From the NCBI GenBank assembly GCA_031255615.1, contig JAIRSD010000026.1, forward strand, positions 1 to 10,259: a DNA stretch of 10,259 nt. The letters run 5' to 3'. This DNA comes from Treponema sp. GTDB taxonomy: Bacteria; Spirochaetota; Spirochaetia; Treponematales; Breznakiellaceae. Shown here piece by piece: positions 1 to 5,033 of this stretch (position 1 is the first letter of the stretch; every line of letters begins with the position of its first letter). Made by a program: the position numbers and the translations under genes. Under the pieces are notes generated by a model. That model was not told the DNA's origin and searched no databases. It worked only from the letters and a program-made list of their open reading frames with translations.

Positions 1-10
1 GGCCTGGCCC

Positions 11-180
11 AAAAGACCGGATATGCGGACGGAAGAATTTTACCGCAAAGGCGGGGAAGGCGCACGAAAAGCGGGGATTGGGGGCGTTTTTTTATTCCTT
101 CGTGTTCCTGGCGAGCCGCAGTTCGCCTTGGCGCCCCTTCGTGGTTAACATTCCTGTTCCCGGTTCTTTCGCTTATCCGC
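11..180 (+). repeat. R1 dispersed MITE-like repeat, copy 1
   Basis: About 170 bp that recurs, diverged, at 2979-3134, inverted at 3199-3380 and as a decayed half copy at 7187-7290. Shared blocks in order are a left end with GATATGCGGACGGAAGAA, GGCGCACGAA, TTCGTGTTCCTGGCGAGCCG, TTCGTGGTTAACATTCCTG and a right end with CGCTTATCC. The left terminus AAAAGACCGGATATGCG (11-27) matches the opposite terminus of the inverted copy, AAAAGACCGGATAAGCG (3200-3216), at 16 of 17 bases, so the element appears to have terminal inverted repeats. It has no coding capacity. This copy lacks about 10 bp (an extra TTCGTG-type unit) present in the copy at 2979. A non-autonomous mobile element is an inference; no transposase is in the window. 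Confidence 0.75.
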
Positions 181-416
181 GGGCTGCAATTCAGTAATTC
201 GCAGTTTGGAAAACGCCGCGTATCGAGTGTATGCCGGGCGTATTTTTTGCGGGGGAGCCGCAAAAACCGGGCCCTCAAGGCCGCCGCGGATTGCCGGGGC
301 CGCGGCGTAATGGCGTAATTATGGAAGGGCCGTTGGGCGCACCGGTGCGCCGTCGTGGTAAATTTCCCGGCGGTTTCAGGGAAAAATTTTTGGCGAACGA
401 GGAACGAGGAACGAGG
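181..416. other. Intergenic stretch before the DUF1667 gene
   Basis: No convincing gene. The reading frame of the downstream gene stays open back to 231, but the encoded residues are Pro/Arg/Gly-rich and do not look like protein. It contains a perfect 16-bp palindrome GGCGCACCGGTGCGCC at 336-351, a short direct repeat GCGTAAT (304-310 and 312-318), and CGTGGTAAATTTC at 354-366, which resembles the R1 family (CGTGGTAAATTTC at 3341-3353) and may be a scrap of it. No confident promoter was found. Confidence 0.5.
396..416 (+). promoter_or_regulatory. Triple AACGAGG repeat carrying the ribosome binding site
   Basis: Three perfect tandem copies of the 7-mer AACGAGG (396-402, 403-409, 410-416) end directly at the ATG at 417. 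The middle copy gives GAGGA at 406-410, six bases from the start, which is good Shine-Dalgarno spacing; the last copy is too close to use. This site, together with the family N-terminus, sets the start at 417 rather than 231. Confidence 0.65.
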
Positions 417-818
417 ATGCGAAATCTAACCTGTATTGTATGTCCCATAGGCTGCTCCCTTTCGGTGGAGGAGGGGGAGCTGGGGGGAGACGGGTTCCCC
501 CTGCTCGCCGTTACCGGCAACCGCTGCCCCCGGGGCGCCGTTTACGCCCAGGAGGAGATCCGGGCCCCCAAGCGGGTGGTAACCGCCACCTGCGCCGTCG
601 CGGAGGATGCCGGGCCGGACCGGGCCGCCGCCAGGATTGTCCGCCCCCGCCGGGTCCCGGTAAAGACATCGGGCCCCTGCCCACGGGAGAAGATTGACCT
701 GCTGCTGGGAGAAATTTACCGGACCAGGGTAAAGCTCCCCGTCAAGGCGGGGGACAAGATCCTGCCCAACTGGGGGGGCCTGGAATTCGACGTGGTGGCC
801 GTCCGGGGTCTGGGATAG
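417..818 (+). CDS. DUF1667 family protein (CxxC pair, putative metal or redox protein)
   Basis: A 133-residue protein of the DUF1667 family (COG3862, proteins with conserved CxxC pairs), usually about 115-125 residues. Residues 6-11 carry the signature CIVCPIGC; a third cysteine lies in GNRCPRG near residue 36, followed by YAQEE and then PKRVVTAT, all family landmarks. The second half has VPVKTSGPCPREK and a final LEFDVVAVRG block. The cysteines suggest bound metal or an iron-sulfur site. In many bacteria the gene lies beside FAD-dependent dehydrogenases of the glycerol-3-phosphate type and is thought to act with them; no such partner is here, so the role is unproven. The stretch between TATCAVAE and VPVKTS is longer than in typical members as I remember them, and it coincides with a 32-bp repeat (621-652) that recurs outside the gene. 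The frame stays intact, so the protein may still fold, with a loop extended by about ten residues. The start at 417 follows a good Shine-Dalgarno site. Confidence 0.82.
   Translation: MRNLTCIVCPIGCSLSVEEGELGGDGFPLLAVTGNRCPRGAVYAQEEIRAPKRVVTATCAVAEDAGPDRAAARIVRPRRVPVKTSGPCPREKIDLLLGEIYRTRVKLPVKAGDKILPNWGGLEFDVVAVRGLG
621..652 (+). repeat. Short interspersed repeat R2, copy inside the DUF1667 gene
   Basis: These 32 bases match 854-885 at 31 of 32 positions (only A633 versus G866 differs). The repeat lies in frame in the DUF1667 gene and encodes an Arg/Ala/Pro-rich run, RAAARIVRPR. CCGGACCG precedes both copies (615-622 and 833-840), directly here and with about 13 extra bases at the second copy, so the repeat unit may be longer than the matched core. 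Confidence 0.75.
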
Positions 819-853
819 GCGGACGGAGCTCCCCGGACCGCGCGGGGCCTTAT

Positions 854-885
854 CGGGCCGCCGCCGGGATTGTCCGCCCCCGCCG
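854..885 (+). repeat. Short interspersed repeat R2, intergenic copy
   Basis: Second copy of the 32-bp sequence found inside the DUF1667 gene, 36 bp after that gene's stop and in the same orientation. The flanks differ, which argues for a dispersed unit rather than a simple duplication of the gene end. The rest of 819-1049 is GC-rich, with no gene or clear terminator that I could see. Confidence 0.72.
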
Positions 886-1049
886 AAATTGCCGGGACCC
901 CCGAAGCCCAACATTCCGCCGCATTGATTCGCCGCCGTTGATCCGTTGCATTGCGCCGGAAGGTTAAGCCGCCGGGCCGGTCGCCGTTGTATCCGGCGGA
1001 TTCCGAACAGGCTTCACTTGTCGGGCCCCATGTCGCCGGCGCGGTACCG

Positions 1050-1427
1050 ATGAGCATGCTGCTTATAAGAAACGGGATGGACAGCATTAACAATGAGATG
1101 ATAGAAGCCGCCATCATCGACGGTTGCAGCAGAAGAAAAATATTCTTGCGGATCTGCGTTCCCCTGGCGAAACCAGCCATCGGCACGGCCGCCATATTTG
1201 TATTCAACGGCAGCTGGAACGATTATCTTCTGCCCCTGGTGCTGCTCAATTCCCCCGAATCGATGACCCTAACCCTGCTCCCCCAGCGTTTTACCGCCTT
1301 TGGAGGGGGGACGAACATGGGCGTTATCTTTGCCTGCCTTGTGCTGATTTCCATACCAATATTCATCCTGTATCTGTTTTGCCAGCGTTACATGATCAAG
1401 GGTCTCAGCATGGGCTCTATTACATAG
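1050..1427 (+). pseudogene. C-terminal remnant of a carbohydrate ABC transporter permease (MalG-like)
   Basis: The frame encodes the last ~125 residues of a CUT1-type (MalG/UgpE-like) inner-membrane permease subunit of a sugar importer. Visible are LLIRNGMDSINNEMIEAA; the EAA loop with EAAIIDGCSRRKIF then VPLAKPA, which docks on the ATPase; FNGSWNDYLLPLVLL, the family's conserved end of a membrane helix; and a last hydrophobic helix IFACLVLISIPIFILYLF before a short KGLSMGSIT tail. Full-length members have about 270-300 residues with six helices; the N-terminal four helices are missing. The frame is open back to a TTG at 951, but residues encoded upstream of about 1036 do not resemble a permease. 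No ATPase, binding protein or partner permease is nearby. The stretch is visibly less GC-rich than its flanks. An orphan 5'-deleted fragment is the best reading. The last codon is 19 bp from the stop of the convergent peptidase gene. Confidence 0.8.
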
Positions 1428-1446
1428 GGACCGCGCTGCGGGCGGC

Positions 1447-2562
1447 CTACAGACGGATGATCTTCGCGTTGGTCAGGACCTCCGCCCCGGAATCGGTAAG
1501 GAGGATGTCGTTTTCCAGGCGGCAGCCGCCGTGGATGGGGTCGTAGAGCCCCGGTTCCAGGGTAAAGATCATGCCGGGGCTGAGGACCCAGGCATTGTCC
1601 CCCCGGCTGCGGATGGCCGGAGCCTCGTGCTCCTCCAGGCCGATGCCGTGGCCCAGGCCGTGGGGCATGGACTTCTTTGATTTTTTGAAAAGGGCGTCCA
1701 CCGCCCGGGCGATTTCCCTGGCGCCCGTGCCGGCGGCAACCAGGGACAGGGCCAGCTTATAGGCCTTTTCCACCAGGCCGGCGAGTTTTTCCTGGGCGGC
1801 GCTGGGGTCCCTGACGAAGGTCAGGGTCACATCGGTGGTGTAGCCGGCGTATTTGACGCCGAAATCCAGGATGGAAAGCCCCTTGCCGCCGAAGGGCCCG
1901 GCGGTGTAGGAGGGGAATGCGTGGATGCCGAAACTCCGCTCCGGCCCGGCGGCCAGGGTGGTGAAGCCCGTGCCGTCGCAGCCCCGTTTGCGGGCCGCCG
2001 ATTCGATAAAGAGGGCGGCGTCCGCTTCGGTGCGGATCCTCCCGGCCAAAACGTTCTTCTCCAAAAGGCCGATGATCTCGTTGGTAATGTCCGCCGCCTT
2101 GCGGTAGATAAGAATCTCCTCCTCGTCCTTTAGGGCCCGCAGTCTTTCTATTTCCTCATGGATTCCCCTTTCCCGGCAGATAATGTCGTAACCGGTAAGG
2201 GAACCCACATGCTCAAGGAAAAGAGGGTAGGAAGTTGCCGGGGAAATCTCGATCTTCGAGCCCAGGGGAACCCTGAGTTTTTCCGCGGCCCCCGCGGTAG
2301 CGGCTACCGGACGGCGTTCAAATTCCTCGTAGGGAATCACCATATCGGCCTTGCCGTAGAGGAGGGCCAGGTTAATGTCCCAGGGAACCAGGATGGATTT
2401 TTTATTTACCGAAAGGTAAAGCAGAGCGTCCTGAGGGTGGCCGGAAAGCCAGCGCAGCGCCGGGTCCCGCCGCCCCTCGGCATCCTCAACCACCAGGAGG
2501 GCGATACCCTCCCGGGCCATTGCATCGTAGATCCTCTGCCGCCTGCTCTGGTAATCGATCAT
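1447..2562 (-). CDS. Xaa-Pro peptidase, M24 family (PepP/PepQ-like)
   Basis: A 371-residue cytoplasmic metallopeptidase of family M24B, which removes N-terminal residues before proline or cleaves Xaa-Pro dipeptides. Residues 1 to ~130 form a creatinase-like N-terminal domain (WLSGHPQDALLYLS). The pita-bread catalytic domain follows from about 140. The metal ligands are all visible: Asp233 in ILDFG, Asp244 in YTTDVTLTF, His305 in HGLGHGIGL, Glu336 in FTLEPG and Glu350 in CRLENDI; His312 in LEEHE and His214 in FGIHAFP fit the catalytic histidines. Length is normal for the shorter bacterial members. The frame extends upstream to 2628, but the ATG at 2562 is preferred: it follows AAGGAAG at suitable spacing and starts at MIDYQSRRQRI, where family proteins begin. 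It stands alone, convergent with the permease remnant. Exact substrate (PepP versus PepQ) cannot be told from sequence. Confidence 0.9.
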   Translation of the reverse strand: MIDYQSRRQRIYDAMAREGIALLVVEDAEGRRDPALRWLSGHPQDALLYLSVNKKSILVPWDINLALLYGKADMVIPYEEFERRPVAATAGAAEKLRVPLGSKIEISPATSYPLFLEHVGSLTGYDIICRERGIHEEIERLRALKDEEEILIYRKAADITNEIIGLLEKNVLAGRIRTEADAALFIESAARKRGCDGTGFTTLAAGPERSFGIHAFPSYTAGPFGGKGLSILDFGVKYAGYTTDVTLTFVRDPSAAQEKLAGLVEKAYKLALSLVAAGTGAREIARAVDALFKKSKKSMPHGLGHGIGLEEHEAPAIRSRGDNAWVLSPGMIFTLEPGLYDPIHGGCRLENDILLTDSGAEVLTNAKIIRL

Positions 2563-2796
2563 AACATCTTCCTTAAGCTGATCCGCCGGTACGAGCCATC
2601 GGCACAGGCCATTGTCTGTTTCCGCCAAACCATTTTTTTAACCGCGGACGGTAATCGCCGGCCCTCCCCCCGAATCCGGCGCGGCTCCCCGGATCTTCAA
2701 CGACCGCTCAGGAAACTGACCGCATGGAAATTTCTAAAACCCCGCGATAAAGGTAGTGTAAAATCCCAGCGGGAGCAAGGCCGGGTATCGGGCCCC
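2563..2796. other. Non-coding region upstream of the M24 peptidase gene
   Basis: This is the leader and upstream region of the minus-strand peptidase gene. Apart from a short A/T run at 2631-2641 and the ribosome binding site, I see no confident promoter, hairpin or gene. Confidence 0.4.
2569..2575 (-). promoter_or_regulatory. Ribosome binding site of the M24 peptidase
   Basis: On the minus strand AAGGAAG lies six bases before the ATG at 2562. It decides the start over the upstream in-frame codon at 2628, whose 22 extra residues have no family counterpart. Confidence 0.6.
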
Positions 2797-2959
2797 TTTT
2801 GGGCGCATCCCCGGCGCTCCGCGCTGGGGACCGGGCTATCCGCTCCAATTCCCCGCCCCCGGCGGGGGCGGGGAATTCCGCTTCTATCCCTTGCGCGGGC
2901 GAACATCCGCGTCCCCGCGGATGTTCGCCTTTCGAAGCCGCCGCGCTCCGCGCGGCAGC
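2797..2959 (-). ncRNA. Flavo-1-like structured RNA element, copy A
   Basis: Read on the minus strand this is a chain of hairpins joined by fixed sequences. A GCCGCGC stem with a GGA loop (2940-2956) comes first. Next is a perfect 14-bp stem with a GGGA loop (2898-2929), then the core CAAGGGATAGAAGCGGA, then a 14-bp stem with a three-base loop (2847-2877), then TGGAGCGGATAGCCCGG, and finally a hairpin opening TCCCC, closing GGGGA, followed by TGCGCCCAAAA. Copy B at 4763-4927 has the same cores and loops but different stem sequences. The layout of a first half ending AGCGGA, a variable stem, and a second half GAGCGGATAGCCC matches my memory of the Flavo-1 motif (Rfam), a presumed non-coding RNA of Bacteroidota and some Spirochaetota. 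The function is unknown. A REP-like DNA repeat is the alternative. Confidence 0.6.
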
Positions 2960-2978
2960 TCCAGTAAACTGCTTAGCC

Positions 2979-3134
2979 TAAAAAGTCCAATATGCGGATG
3001 GAAGAAATTTACCACGAAGGCGAAGAAGGCGCACGAAGACCGGGGATCGAAGGCATTTTTTATTCCTTCGTGTTCCTGGCGAGCCGCAGCTCGCCCTGGC
3101 GCCCCTTCGTGTTCCTTTGTGGTTAACATTCCTG
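2979..3134 (+). repeat. R1 dispersed MITE-like repeat, copy 2
   Basis: Same order of blocks as at 11-180: TATGCGGATGGAAGAA, GGCGCACGAAG, TTTTTTATTCCTTCGTG, CTGGCGAGCCGCAG, CTGGCGCCCCTTCGTG and GGTTAACATTCCTG. The left end (CCTAAAAAGTCC) is more diverged than copy 1, and similarity stops after ATTCCTG at 3134, so the right terminus seems lost. It carries an extra TTCCTTTGTG unit absent from copy 1. It begins about 20 bp from the Flavo-1-like element. Confidence 0.75.
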
Positions 3135-3198
3135 GCCCCGGAAGGGCCGCCGGAACAGTGAGGGCCCGTCCCGTCGAAGGCCGGGCAGACTGCTTAGA
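3135..3198. other. Spacer between inverted R1 copies
   Basis: Unassigned GC-rich centre of the inverted pair. It includes a small hairpin, GGCCCCGGAAGGGCC-like, at 3134-3149. No gene. Confidence 0.35.
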
Positions 3199-3380
3199 CA
3201 AAAGACCGGATAAGCGAAACGACCGGGAACAGGAATGTTATCCACTAAGGCGCGCACCAAGGCGATCTACGGCTCGCCAGGAACACGACGTAATGAATAT
3301 ACGCTTCCAATTCCCGCCTTCGTGCGCCTTCCTCGCCTTCGTGGTAAATTTCTTCCGTCCGCATATCTGATTTTTTAGGC
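3199..3380 (-). repeat. R1 dispersed MITE-like repeat, copy 3 (inverted)
   Basis: The reverse complement matches the other R1 copies from GATATGCGGACGGAAGAA (left end) through ACCACGAAGGCGAGGAAGG, GTGTTCCTGGCGAGCCG and AACATTCCTGTTCCCGG to CGCTTATCCGGTCTTTTG (right end). Both termini are kept. It lies head to head with copy 2, giving a long imperfect inverted repeat over 2979-3380 around a 64-bp centre. It ends 11 bp past the stop of the ndk gene, so it could lie in the ndk transcript's 3' end. Confidence 0.78.
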
Positions 3381-3391
3381 TGGGCGGCCTC

Positions 3392-4579
3392 CTAGGTTTC
3401 TTGGGGAGGGCTCCGATCCGCGAGGTGCTCCCGTATGATCGAAGCCAGGGAGTTTTCCTCGATCTTTACGATGGCCCGTTCCCGTTCAAAACTTTCAGGC
3501 GAATCCGAGGCGTGGGCCGTATTGACCATCACGTTGCTGCCGAATTCCCGGCGCACCGTACCCCCCGGCGCCTTGAGGGGATCCGTGGGGCCAAGGACTT
3601 CCCGGATCTTTTTGACGGCCCCCACCCCCTCGTAGACGAGGATCATGCACTTGACGGTTCCCGGTTTGTCCTGTTCCCGGGGCAGGCTGGAGTCGGGCCG
3701 TTTGCCGGACATGAATTCGATGATTCTACAGAACTGATCCCGGGCATATTCAACGCCGACGCTGTCCGCCAGGACCTTTTCCGTATCCCTGCTCAGGCTT
3801 ATGCTCAATTCCCGTTCCAGAATCTCCCGTGCCTTCCCCCCGAAGATGGGGGAGAGTTTCTCCTTAAGCCCCGCTTCCACCGGTCCGTAAAAATCCAGGG
3901 CCCCGGCCAGGGAAAAACGGTGGACCTTGATTCCCACGATCCGCAATCCGGTGCGGGAGAACATGTCGATGATGGTCCCCGGCCGGGAGGAGGCGTACTG
4001 CCAGTTATCGGGTTTGATGATCACCAGGGTCTGTTCGATCCTGGCGGGATCCGGGTACTGCATATTTTTGATGATGTTTTCCTGGCCTTCAAGGAAATCC
4101 GCAAAAAGGGCAAGATCCCGGTCCGCCCAAATTTGGCTGCGGGGGGTAAGGACCGCGGGTTCAAAGTAGCTTACCTTTTTGGAATCCCCCGGCTCGTAGA
4201 TAAGGTCCGCGTAGGTGTCCCGGATAGTTTCACCCGTAAGGGAATCGAAATCCCGGTGTTCCGGGTAGAGGCGGCCGCATATTTCGGCAAGTTTTTCGCA
4301 GGGATCTTCCCCCCGGAAAAGGAGCAGGAGACTCCGGTGGCGTCTTCCCCCGGAGGGGCCCATGTTCACCGCCGCGTAATCGGCCAGGAGGGAAACATCG
4401 TTGGGGGTCTCCCCCCTGAGGGAGGCGGCAAATTTTTCCACAAAAACCTCGTCGGGGGCGATCATTTGGGCTCCCACCAGTTCCAGATCCAACCGGGAAA
4501 GCAGCCGGGCGATAACTCCGCCGGTGCGGCTTTTCGCGATTGTGTAGGGTGTTACCAAGACATACGAAAGGGTGCTCAT
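3392..4579 (-). CDS. ndk: Tandem-domain nucleoside diphosphate kinase
   Basis: A 395-residue cytoplasmic protein with two nucleoside diphosphate kinase domains; ordinary NDKs have about 140 residues. The enzyme moves the terminal phosphate between nucleoside tri- and diphosphates through a phospho-histidine. Domain 2 (about 183-385) is the catalytic one: TLVIIKPD with Lys189, IREVLGPTDP, PGGTVRREFG and the active-site motif NTAHASD with His356, then ESFERE. It has an insertion of roughly 45 residues (about 235-295) where a normal NDK is compact. Domain 1 (about 4-150) keeps the fold outline (YVLVTPYTIAKSRTGGVI, then GETIRDTYADLI) but has TP for the KP lysine and VSYFEPAV where the histidine motif should be, so it is probably non-catalytic. 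The ATG at 4579 directly precedes the first strand of the fold. No clear Shine-Dalgarno is seen, but an AT-rich promoter candidate lies 30-59 bp upstream. The gene stands alone, divergent from EF-G. Confidence 0.85.
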   Translation of the reverse strand: MSTLSYVLVTPYTIAKSRTGGVIARLLSRLDLELVGAQMIAPDEVFVEKFAASLRGETPNDVSLLADYAAVNMGPSGGRRHRSLLLLFRGEDPCEKLAEICGRLYPEHRDFDSLTGETIRDTYADLIYEPGDSKKVSYFEPAVLTPRSQIWADRDLALFADFLEGQENIIKNMQYPDPARIEQTLVIIKPDNWQYASSRPGTIIDMFSRTGLRIVGIKVHRFSLAGALDFYGPVEAGLKEKLSPIFGGKAREILERELSISLSRDTEKVLADSVGVEYARDQFCRIIEFMSGKRPDSSLPREQDKPGTVKCMILVYEGVGAVKKIREVLGPTDPLKAPGGTVRREFGSNVMVNTAHASDSPESFERERAIVKIEENSLASIIREHLADRSPPQET

Positions 4580-4608
4580 GATTCATTTACCATACTACGG
4601 TTTGGATT

Positions 4609-4638
4609 ATTTTAACAAGAAAAAATCTTTCCTGTGAA
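4609..4638 (-). promoter_or_regulatory. Candidate sigma-70 promoter of ndk
   Basis: On the minus strand TTCACA (4638-4633) and TAAAAT (4614-4609) are separated by 18 bp, each one base from consensus. They sit in a marked AT-rich patch in otherwise GC-rich DNA. The predicted start near 4602 leaves a leader of about 23 bases before the ATG at 4579, without an obvious Shine-Dalgarno. Confidence 0.45.
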
Positions 4639-4698
4639 TAATTCCCGGTACGGCCCCTCCCCGCCGGGGTTCCCTTCCCCGCCGTATCCGGGTTGTCC

Positions 4699-4764
4699 GG
4701 GGCCGCCGCAGGCGGCGGCCCCGCAGGGCGGGCGGCTGAAAGCCGCGCCGGCAGGGAGGCCGGC
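4699..4764 (+). repeat. Run of three GC-rich hairpins
   Basis: Three perfect stems follow one another: GGGGCCGCCG with its complement (4699-4722, loop CAGG), GCGGCT with AGCCGC (4732-4746, loop GAA), and GCCGGC with GCCGGC (4747-4764, loop AGGGAG). They lead straight into the Flavo-1-like element and may extend it. None is followed by a T run, so they are poor terminators. Confidence 0.55.
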
Positions 4765-4927
4765 TCCCCCCGCATGAGTTTATGCGGAGCATCACAGGCC
4801 GGAAGCTCAAAAATGACAGGGATGTCATTTTTGAGCAGCGCAAGGGATAGGAGCGGAACAAAAACCCGCAGGGTTTTTGTTGGAGCGGATAGCCCGGTCC
4901 CCGCCGCAGGCGGGGATGCGCCCAAAA
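4763..4927 (+). ncRNA. Flavo-1-like structured RNA element, copy B
   Basis: Same design as copy A (2797-2959) but on the plus strand. In order there is a CCGCAT/ATGCGG hairpin (4770-4787); a perfect 14-bp stem with left arm GCTCAAAAATGACA and loop GGGA (4805-4836); the core CAAGGGATAGGAGCGGA; an 11-bp stem with left arm AACAAAAACCC and loop GCA (4857-4881); GGAGCGGATAGCCCGG; an 8-bp TCCCCGCC stem with loop GCA (4898-4916); and TGCGCCCAAAA. Stem sequences are unrelated to copy A, yet pairing is complete and the GGGA loop and both cores are kept. It ends 106 bp before the EF-G start and points the same way, so it could lie in the EF-G leader or be an independent RNA. The function is unknown. 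The assignment to Flavo-1 rests on remembered features of that motif. Confidence 0.62.
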
Positions 4928-4998
4928 GAAGAACGATATGGGGCCTGTCATGCTTGCAAAAACGGGCATCCCCTTTCCGCCGCCGTTCCCCCGCTCCA

Positions 4999-5027
4999 TT
5001 GCCCCCGGACCTTTAAAGTTTTATATT
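4999..5027 (+). promoter_or_regulatory. Candidate sigma-70 promoter of the EF-G gene
   Basis: TTGCCC (4999-5004) and TATATT (5022-5027) are separated by exactly 17 bp, in a short AT-rich patch just before the gene. Initiation about seven bases downstream would fall at or next to the ATG at 5034, implying a leaderless or nearly leaderless message. Confidence 0.35.
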
Positions 5028-5033
5028 GGGTGC

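Noticed and set aside
231..416. N-terminal extension of the DUF1667 protein to 231
   Set aside because: The 62 extra residues are Pro/Gly/Arg-rich and non-homologous, whereas 417 has a good ribosome binding site and the family N-terminus.
2158..2967. A 269-codon plus-strand frame over the peptidase start and the intergenic repeats
   Set aside because: It runs antisense to the peptidase and through the hairpins of the structured element, with no ribosome binding site or protein-like composition.
2979..3380. A CRISPR array suggested by repeated CACGAAGG units
   Set aside because: The units are irregularly spaced and imperfect, without equal-length repeats or spacers and without cas genes; they belong to the R1 repeat.
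3401..4615. A 404-codon open frame on the plus strand opposite ndk
   Set aside because: It mirrors the minus-strand ndk gene, whose protein has recognisable NDK motifs; the antisense product shows no family features. Long antisense frames are common in GC-rich coding DNA.
4858..4880. A rho-independent terminator at the ACAAAAACCC hairpin
   Set aside because: The stem is an integral part of the structured element and is followed by GGAGCGG, not a T run, in the plus direction.
4938..5033. N-terminal extension of EF-G to 4938
   Set aside because: EF-G proteins start a few residues before RNIGIMAHIDAG; the extension passes through a probable promoter and has no family match.
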